Shown here piece after piece: positions 8,886 through 18,287 of a stretch of DNA of 61,680 nt (within the stretch, counting starts at the first letter, position 1; each line of letters starts with the position of its first letter). Below the pieces are notes generated by a model, which saw nothing but the letters and a program-made list of their open reading frames with translations, was not told the origin of the DNA and searched no databases. The position numbers and the translations under genes were made by a program. Source of the stretch: Opitutales bacterium (lineage in GTDB: Bacteria > Verrucomicrobiota > Verrucomicrobiia > Opitutales > JABSRG01); assembly GCA_028280845.1 (NCBI GenBank), contig JANQKZ010000039.1, positions 1 through 61,680 on the forward strand, in the 5' to 3' direction.

Positions 8886-10013
8886 CTAGAGCTCACGGGA
8901 GGTTTTGTAGATACGGGTGACGCGTTTGGTGATGGAGGTGAGAATTTCGTAGGGAATGGTGCCGGCTTGTTCGGCAAATTCTGAGGTGGTAATAGAGGAG
9001 TTGTTTTGATTGCCGATGAGAGTGGCTTGTTCTCCGACCTTCACCTCGTTAAGAGCGGATACGTCGACAATGGTCTGGTCCATCGTTACCCGGCCGAGGA
9101 TGGGACAGTGGTGACCTTGGATGAGGACCGAGCCGCGATTACTCAGACTGACCGGGATCCCATCTCCATATCCAGCCGTCAGGATCGCCAGGGTGGTCGC
9201 TTTGTCGGTTTGAAAGGTGCGACCGTAGCTTATGCTGGCGCCAGGGGGAACCGTTTTGACCAAACCAACCCGGGCATGGAAGCTGAAGACCGGTTCAATG
9301 CGGACCCGCGCGAGAAGTGAATCGGGGTATGGCAAGATCCCGAATTGTAGCAGTCCGACGCGCACGGCGTTAAAGGGGAGATCCTCCTCGAAAGTTTCGA
9401 TTCCGGCGGAATTATCTGCGTGGATGAGCAGGTTCGTTAGATCGAGATCAGGGAGGTTTCGAAGTACGCCGACGAACCGATCGCGTTGTTCCCGGGTGTA
9501 TTGGGGGTCTGTGTCAGCGCTGGAAAAATGAGTGAAGACTCCAGCCAGATTCAGGTAAGGCATAGACTGGATCAATCGGATTAAGGGTCCGGCGTTTTCC
9601 CACCAGATCCCCAATCGGCCCATGCCTGTGTCAATCTTGAGGTGGATCGGCTGGCGGCGGTTGCGTTGCTGGCCCAGGGTATGGATGGCCTCTACCTCTG
9701 CCGGGGAAGACACCGTGGCAATGAGGTCGTAGTCGGCCAGGGATGGGATTTCTTCCGGGAGCAGGGCGCCGAGGATAAGGATGGGCCATCCCGCTCCCAT
9801 CTCGCGAATCTGCCGGGCCTCTTCGACATTGGCCACAGCATAGAGCTCTGCTCCGCTCTGCATGAGGCGGGTAGCGGTTTGTTGGAGCCCATGGCCGTAG
9901 GCGTCCGCTTTGACTACAGTGACATAATGGATATGTGCAGGCAGGGCGGCTCGAATGCAACCGAGGTTACGTTCCAGGGCGGCGAGATCAATTTCTGCCC
10001 AACAGCGTTTCAT
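8886..10013 (-). CDS. alr: Alanine racemase
   Basis: PLP-dependent enzyme that converts L-alanine to D-alanine for peptidoglycan, cytoplasmic. The 375-residue protein is of normal length. The PLP lysine lies in VVKADAYGHG (K35); the second catalytic tyrosine is in the ISYGRTF region, followed by TAGYGDGIPVSLSNRG and GRVTMDQTIVDVS, all conserved. It is 39 bp downstream of tsaB in the kinase-rpoN-tsaB-alr run, a grouping consistent with a cell-envelope/translation housekeeping operon. Confidence 0.95.
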   Translation of the reverse strand: MKRCWAEIDLAALERNLGCIRAALPAHIHYVTVVKADAYGHGLQQTATRLMQSGAELYAVANVEEARQIREMGAGWPILILGALLPEEIPSLADYDLIATVSSPAEVEAIHTLGQQRNRRQPIHLKIDTGMGRLGIWWENAGPLIRLIQSMPYLNLAGVFTHFSSADTDPQYTREQRDRFVGVLRNLPDLDLTNLLIHADNSAGIETFEEDLPFNAVRVGLLQFGILPYPDSLLARVRIEPVFSFHARVGLVKTVPPGASISYGRTFQTDKATTLAILTAGYGDGIPVSLSNRGSVLIQGHHCPILGRVTMDQTIVDVSALNEVKVGEQATLIGNQNNSSITTSEFAEQAGTIPYEILTSITKRVTRIYKTSREL

Positions 10014-10052
10014 GGGATGGGTTCATGCATCATGAAGAAGTGAGGGTAAGAT

Positions 10053-10706
10053 TTAAGTTTTACGATGGGGTTGACCGGACCATTTGACATATTCCTTTTT
10101 GCCCTCGTCCGGAAGGAGGGGGGTGGGATTCTGCGTGAGGAATCCTGGGAAAGACCAGACATTGGGGAGGGATTCAAAAGGGTAGGGGATGGTCTTGTGA
10201 TCAATAGGAAGCGGAACCCATTGTTTTCTTTGTGGAAAATAGTGGACGGGAGTGGTGATGGTTTCTATGTTTTTTGTAGGGAGATTATGGATACGATTGC
10301 TGTCATGGCTGCGGACTCCTTTCCAGGCGGTTTTCTTCCAGTCCGTTATGACCCAGAAGTCACTTGGGGATTCTTGTTGGCTGGAAATTGACCGGGCGGC
10401 CAGGGAAAGGCTGTGGAACTGGAAAACGGGAGCAGGGGCAGGTTGCAGCTGTTGCCAGGTCAGGATTGCCATAGCGCAGAGGCGTAAACCTAGAACTGAG
10501 CCTGGCCCGTCGCAGAGGACAAAACTTTTCAGGTCTGCGATTCGCAACTGATGGGTGAGCAGGAGCTGCTCCGCTTGGATGAACAGGGACTCCAGCGCAG
10601 GGTCGAAAGATGAAGTCGCATGCCAGCTTGCTTCCCGGTCCAGCAAACCAACCCAGGTCGTCGGTCCGGAGGCGTCGAGGACAAGGCTGAGGGAAGGGGG
10701 GTTCAC
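10053..10706 (-). CDS. tsaB: tRNA threonylcarbamoyladenosine biosynthesis protein TsaB (divergent)
   Basis: Likely the TsaB scaffold subunit of the t6A37 tRNA-modification complex with TsaD and TsaE. The 217-residue protein begins LVLDASGPTTWVGLL, matching the ASKHA-type opening strand, and contains CDGPGSVLGLRLC at about 90-102, the TsaB counterpart of GPGSFTGLR. The rest is poorly conserved, as usual for this subunit. Its ATG overlaps the rpoN stop (10706-10703, ATGA), indicating translational coupling. A generic TsaB-like peptidase-fold protein is the alternative. Confidence 0.75.
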   Translation of the reverse strand: MNPPSLSLVLDASGPTTWVGLLDREASWHATSSFDPALESLFIQAEQLLLTHQLRIADLKSFVLCDGPGSVLGLRLCAMAILTWQQLQPAPAPVFQFHSLSLAARSISSQQESPSDFWVITDWKKTAWKGVRSHDSNRIHNLPTKNIETITTPVHYFPQRKQWVPLPIDHKTIPYPFESLPNVWSFPGFLTQNPTPLLPDEGKKEYVKWSGQPHRKT

Positions 10707-12163
10707 CGGTAGCGCCGGCGAAGGTTGGTGGGGAGAATGCCCATTTCCTCGCGGTATTTGGCTACGGTACGACGGGCGATTTTAAGCTGTTTTTCCGCCA
10801 GGATATTGACGATTTCCTGGTCGCTGAGGGGCTTTTCAGGGTTCTCGTTTTCGATGAGGTTGGCGATGGTATCTTTTACACTGGTATTCGACATGGTCCG
10901 CCCATCACCGGACTGGTAACCGGGAGTAAAAAAGAATTTGAAATCAAAGACGCCATGTGGGGTGTCCATATACTTATTGGCAATAGCGCGGCTAACCGTC
11001 GTTTCATGAACCCCTACCTCCTGAGCGACCTGGTTCATGGTGAGGGGTTTGAGGCCCGAGATCCCGTTGTGGAAGAAGTCTTCCTGGAACTTGAGAATTT
11101 CCCGGGTGATACGTTCCAGGGTCTGCTGGCGCTGTTCGATAGAACTGATGAGGAATTTTCCAGATCGCAGCTTATCCTGAACGTATTCTTTTTCCTTAGG
11201 GTTCAACTGCCCCTTGGCGATGAGCTCTTTGTAGGCAGAACTTAATCGAAGGCGCGGAATGTAGTCGTTGTTCAAGGTGATGATCCATTCTCCTTCCCCT
11301 TCTTCCACCTTCACATCAGGATCGACGACACGGTTTTGATCTTCGCTGAAGCGGCGGGCCGGGGCGGGGTCGAGTCCGGAAATGACTTCGAGGGCTTCGT
11401 GGACATCCTCCGGGGTGGTTCCCACCTTCCTGGAAATCTCTGGAATGCGTCGGCGCAGCAGCAGATCAAAGTGTTCCCGGATGATGTGGGCGGCGAGGGA
11501 TTGGGACTGCCGCTTGATACGCAGCTGAACGAGGAGGCATTCCCGCAGGTCGGCAGAGCCGATGCCGGGCGGATCGAGGGTTTTCAGCGATTCCAGGGCC
11601 ACCTGGACTTTTTTCAAGGGAAGATTCGCCATGAGGGCGATATCACTCGGGGTGGTGGTCAGGAATCCGCGGTCGTCGAGGCTGCCGACGAGGTATTGAA
11701 TGGCGGTCATCTCTTCCTCGTCGAGCTCCGTCAGTTTGGCCTGGCTGAGCAGGTGCTCTTGTAGGGAAGTTTCGGATACAAGGGAGTCGAAGAAATGCTG
11801 GCGCCGTTCCGCATCATCGCTGGTAAAGACGTTATTGCTGCTCTCCTGGGAGTAGAACTCTTTCCAGTCTTCGTTCAGCTCGTTGAGGATACGGTAGTCA
11901 TCCCCAAAATCCATTTCCTTGTCCACGCCGGTGGAGGCTTCTTCGGCATTGGGAGTGGTGCCATTTTCCCCGGTTGGATTGTCGATACTCAGGGCAGAGT
12001 CCCCGGGAAGTTCTTCCAGGAGGGGATTACTTTGTAATTCCTCGAGGATGGTGTTCCGCAACTCCATGGCGGGGACCTGGAGGATTTTGAGGGATTGGCG
12101 AAGTTGGGGAGCCAGCACCAGTTGCTGGGTCTGCTTCTGAACTTGATGCAATCCTTGACTCAT
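10703..12163 (-). CDS. rpoN: RNA polymerase sigma-54 factor
   Basis: Sigma-54 of 486 residues, which directs RNA polymerase to -24/-12 promoters and needs an AAA+ activator. Region I is glutamine/leucine rich (QQLVLAPQLRQSLKILQ at about 13-29), the core-binding domain follows an acidic linker, the HTH is near VHETTVSRAIANKYM, and the C-terminus has the RpoN box ARRTVAKYRE at 463-472. It is complete. It lies between the kinase gene (29-bp gap) and tsaB (4-bp overlap). Two response regulators with degenerate sigma-54-activator domains lie about 6 kb away at 18926-21623. Confidence 0.97.
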   Translation of the reverse strand: MSQGLHQVQKQTQQLVLAPQLRQSLKILQVPAMELRNTILEELQSNPLLEELPGDSALSIDNPTGENGTTPNAEEASTGVDKEMDFGDDYRILNELNEDWKEFYSQESSNNVFTSDDAERRQHFFDSLVSETSLQEHLLSQAKLTELDEEEMTAIQYLVGSLDDRGFLTTTPSDIALMANLPLKKVQVALESLKTLDPPGIGSADLRECLLVQLRIKRQSQSLAAHIIREHFDLLLRRRIPEISRKVGTTPEDVHEALEVISGLDPAPARRFSEDQNRVVDPDVKVEEGEGEWIITLNNDYIPRLRLSSAYKELIAKGQLNPKEKEYVQDKLRSGKFLISSIEQRQQTLERITREILKFQEDFFHNGISGLKPLTMNQVAQEVGVHETTVSRAIANKYMDTPHGVFDFKFFFTPGYQSGDGRTMSNTSVKDTIANLIENENPEKPLSDQEIVNILAEKQLKIARRTVAKYREEMGILPTNLRRRYR

Positions 12164-12192
12164 AGAGGAAGTCGGGAGGCCCTCACGAGGGG

Positions 12193-13236
12193 TTAGCGAA
12201 GTCCCGGGGTTTCACCGGCGGCCCAGCGGGCAGCGGCATACTTACCGTTTTCTCCGTATAAATCTTTTAAATACAGAGCCAGCTTTTCGTTGGTCGGGCC
12301 GTATCCATCGCTGTAGAGATAGGTTTCGGTGGCGATCAACATTTCGGCGGCTGATTGGTAACGGTCGTTGCGAGACCGCTGCAGCGCGGAGTGGAGGACA
12401 ACATTGAGCTTGTCGTCGACGTCTGTTCGCAGGAGGCAAAAATTTGGAATGGTGAGCTCGAGGATGTTTTTCCGGGTTTCTTCGGGGCTGTCCGCCTCAA
12501 AAATATTGTAGCCCAGAAGGAGCTCGGCCAGCACGATTCCACAGCCGAAAATGTCGGCACGGGCATCGGTAATCTCATAGTTGGCCTGTTCCGGTGAGAG
12601 GTATTCATCTTTCCCGGCAATGACCTCGCCTTCTACATTGTACATGAGGTCAAGCGCTTTCGCGATGCCGAAGTCCGTGAGCTTCACGTCGCCCTCGTTG
12701 GCGAGCATGATGTTTTTCGGATTCACATCGCGGTGAACGATGCCGAGGAGGCGCCCCTGGTCATCTTCCTTGGTATGGGCGTAGGAGAGCCCCCGGCACA
12801 CGCGGGAAATAATGAAGACGCCAAGATCGACAGGGACCTGCTGGTTGGTCAGACGGTGTTGGTGGTAAAACTCTTCCAGGTTGATGCCATTCACATACTC
12901 CATGGTCATGAAGTATTGGCTGTTGATTTCACCCAGGTGGTAGGTCTGGACGATGTTGGTATGGATGAGGTCAGCGACAAGTCGGGCTTCCCCGATGAAG
13001 TTATTCCGAAACTCACGAATTGCTGAGAACTCCTCGCGGATCAGTTTGATGGCGACCTTTTTGGCAAATTTTCCTGTGCCTCGCTGGATAGCTTCATAGA
13101 CAACACCCATTCCACCTTCGGCGATCGTTTTAGTGATCTCGTAATGAATTTCGTTGAAGATATGTTTAATGGATGACACAACCGTGAGTCTGGCGTCTCC
13201 CTTTGAAGGTGCAAGTTGGATTTTCCAGCCTAGCAT
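12193..13236 (-). CDS. Hanks-type serine/threonine protein kinase
   Basis: Soluble Ser/Thr kinase of 347 residues with a complete catalytic core: glycine loop [11 protein letters not shown] (39-49), VAIK lysine (K64), MEYVNGINL hinge, HRDVNPKN catalytic loop (168-175) and DFGIAK (188-193), plus an SPEQA activation-segment motif. HRDV replaces the usual HRDL, and no transmembrane or sensor domain follows, so it lacks the PASTA or membrane anchor of many bacterial homologues. It heads the run with rpoN, tsaB and alr and is divergent from the Fe-S carrier gene. The substrate is unknown; sigma-54 or an activator is a possibility suggested only by position. Confidence 0.92.
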   Translation of the reverse strand: MLGWKIQLAPSKGDARLTVVSSIKHIFNEIHYEITKTIAEGGMGVVYEAIQRGTGKFAKKVAIKLIREEFSAIREFRNNFIGEARLVADLIHTNIVQTYHLGEINSQYFMTMEYVNGINLEEFYHQHRLTNQQVPVDLGVFIISRVCRGLSYAHTKEDDQGRLLGIVHRDVNPKNIMLANEGDVKLTDFGIAKALDLMYNVEGEVIAGKDEYLSPEQANYEITDARADIFGCGIVLAELLLGYNIFEADSPEETRKNILELTIPNFCLLRTDVDDKLNVVLHSALQRSRNDRYQSAAEMLIATETYLYSDGYGPTNEKLALYLKDLYGENGKYAAARWAAGETPGLR

Positions 13237-13285
13237 GAAAAATGCTGTAAAATTGCCCTGATCTCAGGCGGGAACTGTCTGCCCG

Positions 13286-13313
13286 TTGACAGAAGGTGAG
13301 GCCAGAATATTAT
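13286..13313 (+). promoter_or_regulatory. Sigma-70 promoter giving a near-leaderless transcript
   Basis: TTGACA at 13286-13291, a 16-base spacer and TATTAT at 13308-13313 make a near-consensus housekeeping promoter. The expected start point is about 13320-13321, at the ATG of the downstream Fe-S carrier gene (13321), and no ribosome-binding site precedes that ATG. Confidence 0.6.
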
Positions 13314-13320
13314 TATATTT

Positions 13321-13638
13321 ATGATCCAATTAACTGAACGCGCCGCCCATCAGGTCCTTGCCCTCAAGTCAGAGTTAGCTGATGATGATCGCTTGCTCCG
13401 TATATTTGTGGACGCAGGCGGGTGCTCCGGGCTGGAGTATGGGATGTCTTTTGATGAAGCCAAAGAGGAGGATGCTACCCTGGAGAGCCGGGGGATTTCC
13501 TTCCTTGTAGACCCCAGCAGCCTGAGTTACCTGAAGGGGTGTGAAGTCGATTTTGACGACGGCTTAAACGGGAAGGGGTTTGAAATAAAGAATCCCAATG
13601 CGGCTTCCACTTGTGGGTGCGGACGGAGCTTCAATTAG
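13321..13638 (+). CDS. A-type iron-sulfur carrier protein (HesB/IscA/ErpA family)
   Basis: Carrier that receives Fe-S clusters from a scaffold and passes them to target proteins. The 105-residue protein has the three invariant cysteines, C35 in DAGGCSGLEY and C98/C100 in STCGCGRSF, and the FLVDP segment of the family. It stands alone, without iscU, iscS or suf genes, which favours ErpA-type over operon-borne IscA, but the two cannot be separated here. A strong promoter ends 8 bases before the ATG, suggesting a leaderless mRNA. The gene is divergent from the kinase gene. Confidence 0.92.
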   Translation: MIQLTERAAHQVLALKSELADDDRLLRIFVDAGGCSGLEYGMSFDEAKEEDATLESRGISFLVDPSSLSYLKGCEVDFDDGLNGKGFEIKNPNAASTCGCGRSFN

Positions 13639-13704
13639 GTTTTCCGGTGGCTATAGCCTATTCTCCAGTAGAGTGGGTTGGTAACTTACGACGGTGGCGT
13701 AGCG

Positions 13705-14187
13705 ATGTGGGAGGTTTCATTTATACGATCTGGTGGTCAGACCGGGGTGGATCGGGCAGCACTTGATTTTGCGTTACAGCAAGGAGTTCCGTGCGGTGGC
13801 TGGTGTCCTGAAGGAAGGCTCGATGAAAATGGGGTTATCCCGTCTCATTACCCTGTGATCGAACTAGAGGGTGCCGGGTTTGATAAACGGACTGTGGCCA
13901 ATGTGGACGATAGCGGCGCCACTTTGATCCTTTGTTACGGGTTTCCCACGGGTGGAACGCTGAAGACCGTGGAGGCCTGTAAGGTTTCTGGTAAACGGTA
14001 TTTGATTATCGACGGGAAGCGGTTGCCTGCTATCACCGGGGCTAAGGCGGCGCGCAATTGGCTAAAGACCCTGAAGGGAGTCAAAGATTTGAATGTGGCC
14101 GGTCCGCGGGCCAGTGAATGGGCAGGAGGGTACGCATATGCGATGACGCTGTTAGCTGAGATGATTGGAGGTGCAGGCAGCGCTTGA
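13705..14187 (+). CDS. SLOG-superfamily protein (putative molybdenum carrier / YpsA-related)
   Basis: Rossmann-like nucleotide-binding protein of 160 residues. It opens with SGGQTGVDRAALDFA, followed by GGWCPEGRLDENGVIP, KRTVANVDDSGATLIL and a GGTLKTVEAC motif, the pattern of the family labelled putative molybdenum carrier or cpYpsA-related SLOG, which probably binds a nucleotide or nucleotide-derived ligand. Molybdenum binding is not established for the group. I used the ATG at 13705; an in-frame TTG at 13678 would add 9 residues. It lies between the Fe-S carrier gene and metK, all on the plus strand. Confidence 0.75.
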   Translation: MWEVSFIRSGGQTGVDRAALDFALQQGVPCGGWCPEGRLDENGVIPSHYPVIELEGAGFDKRTVANVDDSGATLILCYGFPTGGTLKTVEACKVSGKRYLIIDGKRLPAITGAKAARNWLKTLKGVKDLNVAGPRASEWAGGYAYAMTLLAEMIGGAGSA

Positions 14188-14296
14188 TTCTGTATCCTGA
14201 ATTACCGTTGAAGCTTCTGAGGCCGGTGGGTTGCGGTGGCGGTGTCCTCACCCGATTTTGGATTATGATTTCGGAATGGACTCGCAAAACATATCA

Positions 14297-14320
14297 AAAT
14301 ATCAATATATGATGATATTT
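14297..14320. promoter_or_regulatory. 24-bp palindromic operator candidate upstream of metK
   Basis: AAATATCA (14297-14304) and TGATATTT (14313-14320) are perfect inverted repeats with an 8-base spacer; another ATATCA half-site lies at 14291-14296. The site ends 38 bp before the metK ATG. It is shaped like a dimeric HTH-protein operator. ArsR-family regulators (SahR) control S-adenosylmethionine-cycle genes in Proteobacteria, so such a role here is plausible but not shown. Confidence 0.5.
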
Positions 14321-14358
14321 ACTTGATCTTGCAGGGAAATCGAACTCACTATGCCTGG

Positions 14359-15534
14359 ATGGATGATTTCGTATTTTCCTCAGAGTCCGTAGGTGAAGGC
14401 CATCCGGATAAGGTGGCAGATTTTATTTCTGACAGTGTGTTGGACGCTTGCTTGGAGCAGGACCCGAAGAGCCGGGTAGCGTGTGAGACCCTGGTTAAGA
14501 GCGGGTGTGTATTTCTCGCCGGGGAGATCACCACTAAGGCGAAGTTTGACTACGAACACGTGGTGCGAGAAGCGATTCGAGAAATTGGATACGTGAATGA
14601 TGACGATGTTTTCCATGCAGATAAGGTCTTCATCATGAATGCTTTGACCTCACAAAGCCCCGATATTGCCCAGGGAGTTGACGCCAAAGCGGCCAAGGGC
14701 AAGAAAACGGCAGAGCAAGGAGCCGGGGACCAGGGAATCATGTTTGGGTACGCCACCAATGAGACGGCTGAGAAGATGCCCGCTCCCGTGATTTTTTCCC
14801 ATAAACTCCTGAAGGAGCTGGCCTCATTGCGGAAGCGGAGACGGCCTGTTTCCTGGTTGCGCCCCGACGTGAAGGCCCAGGTGGCAGTGGAATATAAAAA
14901 CTACAAGGTTAAGGAAATTAAGAATGTAGTCATCTCCACCCAGCACACGGAAGATGTCAGTCACGCAGAGATCGAAGATTTCATTATTAACAGGGTTGTT
15001 CGCAAGGTACTGCCCAAAAAGCTCCTGACTCCAAACACGGAGTTTTTGATCAATCCAACCGGAAAATTTGTGATCGGCGGACCGCAGGGAGATGCGGGTC
15101 TGACCGGGCGCAAGATCATCGTAGATACTTACGGTGGATGGGGTCGTCATGGCGGTGGTGCTTTCAGCGGAAAAGATCCGTCCAAGGTGGACCGGAGCGC
15201 AGCCTATATGGGGCGTTGGGTGGCAAAGAACATTGTGGCAGCCGGATTGGCCGACATTGTTGAATTGCAAGTCGCCTATGCTATTGGTCACCCTGAACCT
15301 ACGAGTATTGCGGTGGATACTTTTGAAACCAACAAAGTGTCTGAGCATGCAATCGTAGCTGCGGTCAACGAAGTATTCAGCTTTAAGCCGGCCAACATTG
15401 TGAAGCAGATGAACCTGTTGCGGCCGATCTATCGCCAGACCACCAATTACGGTCATTTCGGAAAAGAAGGGTTACCTTGGGAAGAGACCAGCAAAGTGAC
15501 CGCCCTGCAGCGGGCCGCGAAGAGACACGCTTAA
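14359..15534 (+). CDS. metK: S-adenosylmethionine synthetase
   Basis: Makes S-adenosylmethionine from methionine and ATP, cytoplasmic. With the ATG at 14359 the protein is 391 residues, normal for the family, and starts [17 protein letters not shown], the universal N-terminal signature. It also has [33 protein letters not shown] and [17 protein letters not shown]. The open frame reaches back to a TTG at 14323, but the extra 12 residues do not fit the family. It is 44 bp upstream of ahcY, with the terminator at 17045 closing the pair; the operator candidate at 14297-14320 probably controls both. Confidence 0.96.
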   Translation: MDDFVFSSESVGEGHPDKVADFISDSVLDACLEQDPKSRVACETLVKSGCVFLAGEITTKAKFDYEHVVREAIREIGYVNDDDVFHADKVFIMNALTSQSPDIAQGVDAKAAKGKKTAEQGAGDQGIMFGYATNETAEKMPAPVIFSHKLLKELASLRKRRRPVSWLRPDVKAQVAVEYKNYKVKEIKNVVISTQHTEDVSHAEIEDFIINRVVRKVLPKKLLTPNTEFLINPTGKFVIGGPQGDAGLTGRKIIVDTYGGWGRHGGGAFSGKDPSKVDRSAAYMGRWVAKNIVAAGLADIVELQVAYAIGHPEPTSIAVDTFETNKVSEHAIVAAVNEVFSFKPANIVKQMNLLRPIYRQTTNYGHFGKEGLPWEETSKVTALQRAAKRHA

Positions 15535-15578
15535 CGACATCGACTGATTTAACATAAAAATCGGGGAACAGTTTTATT

Positions 15579-17012
15579 ATGGCAACGGAGACACAGACCA
15601 CGACTACGACGGATTACAAAGTCGCCGACATTGGATTGGCAGATTTTGGTCGTCTCGAAATCAATATCGCCGAGAAGGAAATGCCCGGCCTGATGGAAAC
15701 GCGTCGGAAATACGGTCCCGACAAACCGCTTGCGGGTGTTCGGGTGATGGGCTCTCTGCATATGACGATTCAGACTGCGGTCTTGATCGAAACTCTGGTG
15801 GAGTTGGGGGCGGATGTTCGTTGGTGTTCCTGTAACATCTTTTCGACCCAGGACCACGCTGCCGCTGCCATTGCTGTCGCAGGTGTTCCGGTTTTTGCCT
15901 GGAAGGGAGAAAGCCTGGAAGAGTATTGGGATTGTACCTACAGGGCCCTGACTTGGCCGGATGGGAAAGGACCGCAGTTGATCGTGGATGACGGAGGCGA
16001 TGCGACCCTGCTTATCCACAAAGGTTACGAATTGGAAAACGAGGCATCCGACTGGGTCAATACCCCCTCAGATAGCACGGAAGAGGGCGTGATTAAGGAT
16101 TTGTTGAAAAAGGTGAATTCTGAAGATCCGCTTCGCTGGACCAACGTAGTCAAAGAGTGGAAGGGGGTCTCTGAAGAAACCACGACCGGGGTTCACCGTC
16201 TCTATAAGATGCACGAAGAAGGGAAGCTGCTGGTCCCAGCCATCAACGTGAATGACTCTGTCACGAAATCAAAATTTGACAATCTGTATGGTTGTCGTGA
16301 GTCGCTGGTTGATGGGATTAAACGGGCCACAGATACGATGATTTCAGGTAAAGTTGCCGTAGTTTGTGGTTATGGCGACGTGGGTAAGGGCTGCGCCCAA
16401 GCTTTGCGCGCTCATGGTGCTCAAGTCATCGTAACTGAAATTGACCCCATTTGTGCCCTGCAGGCCGCCATGGAAGGATTCAAGGTAACGACCCTGGAAG
16501 ATGCGCTGCCGGTCGGCGATATCTATGTCACTACGACAGGCAATAAAGATATTATCCGGATTGAGCACCTCGAAAACATGCGAGACATGGCTATCGTGTG
16601 TAACATCGGTCACTTTGATAATGAGATCCAAGTTGACAATTTGAATGCCTATGAGGGCATCAAGCGGGTGACCATCAAGCCGCAGGTGGACCAGTACTTC
16701 TTCCCGGACGGACGTTCCCTTTTCCTTCTGGCTGAAGGCCGGCTGGTCAATCTTGGTTGTGCCACCGGACACCCCAGTTTCGTGATGAGTAATAGTTTCA
16801 CGAACCAGGCCCTGGCCCAGATGGACCTGTGGAAGCATATTGAAAAGTATACACCCGGGGTTTACATTCTTCCCAAGTATCTGGACGAGGAGGTTGCTCG
16901 GCTTCACCTTGAACGGATCGGCGCTAAACTGACCGTATTGTCAAACGAACAGGCCGATTACATCGGGGTCAGGAAAGAAGGCCCGTTTAAGCAGGACCAT
17001 TATCGATACTAA
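15579..17012 (+). CDS. ahcY: S-adenosylhomocysteine hydrolase
   Basis: Hydrolyses S-adenosylhomocysteine to adenosine and homocysteine, relieving product inhibition of methyltransferases. The 477-residue protein carries the long insertion form of the family and all major motifs: [12 protein letters not shown] and [15 protein letters not shown] near the N-terminus, [13 protein letters not shown], the NAD-binding [22 protein letters not shown], and the C-terminal KQDHYRY. It pairs with metK to form a methylation-cycle operon. Confidence 0.97.
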   Translation: MATETQTTTTTDYKVADIGLADFGRLEINIAEKEMPGLMETRRKYGPDKPLAGVRVMGSLHMTIQTAVLIETLVELGADVRWCSCNIFSTQDHAAAAIAVAGVPVFAWKGESLEEYWDCTYRALTWPDGKGPQLIVDDGGDATLLIHKGYELENEASDWVNTPSDSTEEGVIKDLLKKVNSEDPLRWTNVVKEWKGVSEETTTGVHRLYKMHEEGKLLVPAINVNDSVTKSKFDNLYGCRESLVDGIKRATDTMISGKVAVVCGYGDVGKGCAQALRAHGAQVIVTEIDPICALQAAMEGFKVTTLEDALPVGDIYVTTTGNKDIIRIEHLENMRDMAIVCNIGHFDNEIQVDNLNAYEGIKRVTIKPQVDQYFFPDGRSLFLLAEGRLVNLGCATGHPSFVMSNSFTNQALAQMDLWKHIEKYTPGVYILPKYLDEEVARLHLERIGAKLTVLSNEQADYIGVRKEGPFKQDHYRY

Positions 17013-17044
17013 GCCTCTGGTTGATTAGACTAAGATTTCAAATC

Positions 17045-17080
17045 GAACCCCGGGGCTCATTACCCCGGGGTTCAACTTTT
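17045..17080 (+). terminator. Rho-independent terminator of metK-ahcY
   Basis: A perfect 11-bp stem (GAACCCCGGGG at 17045-17055 with CCCCGGGGTTC at 17063-17073) and a 7-base loop are followed by AACTTTT. It lies 33 bases after the ahcY stop and separates ahcY from obg. Confidence 0.85.
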
Positions 17081-17154
17081 CCGGGTTGGACTGGCTGGTA
17101 TCTGCTCAATCTTGCCGCTTGAACCTTAGAACGTGTTCCCTGATTCTTAGCGCT

Positions 17155-18231
17155 GTGTTTTACGACGAGACCAAAGTTCAGTTGGTTGCAGGGAAGGGTG
17201 GCGATGGCTGTTTCAGCATGCACCGGGCGAAGTACCTGCCGAAGGGCGGTCCTGATGGTGGCGATGGGGGAAATGGGGGCAATATCATCCTTGAGGGGGA
17301 TACGAATCAGGGGGACTTGCGCACCTTCCATTTTAACCCGATATGGAAAGCCAAAAATGGGGAGCCGGGCCGGGGCAGTTCGCAGCATGGAAAGAATGCG
17401 CCGCACCGTGTCTTGAAGGTCCCTTTGGGAACGCAGGTTTTTGACCTGGAGACGGGAGAGTTCCTGCTGGAGGTAATGGAGGCAGGAAGTCAGGTCGTAC
17501 TGCTGCGGGGCGGTAAAGGAGGCCGGGGTAATGAATACTTCAAAAGCCCGACTGACCAGAGCCCCCGACGGACGACTCCCGGAGAACCCGGTGAGACCGG
17601 AGGCTACAAGTTTGTCCTGAAAACCATCGCCGAGGTTGGTCTGGTTGGTTATCCCAATGCAGGGAAGAGCACCCTGATCAGTATGTTGACCAATGCCACT
17701 CCGAAGACGGCCTCATACCCTTTTACCACTCTGTTTCCTCATGTCGGGGTGATGGATGTGCCGGAGGCCTATGACCGGGTGTATATCGCTGATATCCCCG
17801 GCCTGGTGGAAGGGGCATCGGAGAACCGCGGACTGGGTCATCGCTTTTTGCGTCATATCGAACGGTGCCGGGTTCTCCTCTTCATGTTAGACATGCAGGG
17901 AACGGATGACCGGGATCCAGTGGAAGACTTCAAGGACCTGATCCGTGAGATTAAGGCCTATGACTCGAGCTTGCTGGAGCGTCCGCGAGCGATCGCGGCG
18001 AACAAAATGGATGAGCCCATTGCCGATGAAAACCTGGTGCGTTTACGCGAGCGTTTTGGAAGGACAGAAAAAATTATCCCCTTGTCCTGCTTGTCAGATG
18101 AAGGGATGGCCGAGGTGAAAGCCTGGATGTATGAGCTCGTCAAACAGGTGCGAGCGGTGGACCTGGCGACCCAAACAAGCGATGCGGCGGATGAAGAAAC
18201 TGAGGAAGACCCCCTGAGCGATCCTAAGTAA
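17155..18231 (+). CDS. obg: GTPase Obg/CgtA
   Basis: Essential ribosome-associated GTPase. The start is taken as GTG at 17155 so that the protein begins (M)FYDETKVQLVAGKGGDG, the conserved Obg-fold opening; the longer frame from 17086 overlaps the terminator region and adds unrelated residues. The 358-residue protein has the glycine-rich GGPDGGDGGNGG Obg domain, then the G-domain with G1 GYPNAGKS, G2 around TTLFPHVG, G3 DIPGLVEGA and G4 NKMD. The tail is short and acidic, without an OCT or TGS domain. Confidence 0.95.
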   Translation: MFYDETKVQLVAGKGGDGCFSMHRAKYLPKGGPDGGDGGNGGNIILEGDTNQGDLRTFHFNPIWKAKNGEPGRGSSQHGKNAPHRVLKVPLGTQVFDLETGEFLLEVMEAGSQVVLLRGGKGGRGNEYFKSPTDQSPRRTTPGEPGETGGYKFVLKTIAEVGLVGYPNAGKSTLISMLTNATPKTASYPFTTLFPHVGVMDVPEAYDRVYIADIPGLVEGASENRGLGHRFLRHIERCRVLLFMLDMQGTDDRDPVEDFKDLIREIKAYDSSLLERPRAIAANKMDEPIADENLVRLRERFGRTEKIIPLSCLSDEGMAEVKAWMYELVKQVRAVDLATQTSDAADEETEEDPLSDPK

Positions 18232-18287
18232 TTATCCCCTTGCCGGGTCCGGAAATGCGACTACTTTTCAAATAGTAATCCTTTATC

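Noticed and set aside
14188-14358. SAM or SAH riboswitch before metK
   Set aside because: No recognisable riboswitch core or expected stem arrangement; the palindrome at 14297 explains the obvious symmetry better.
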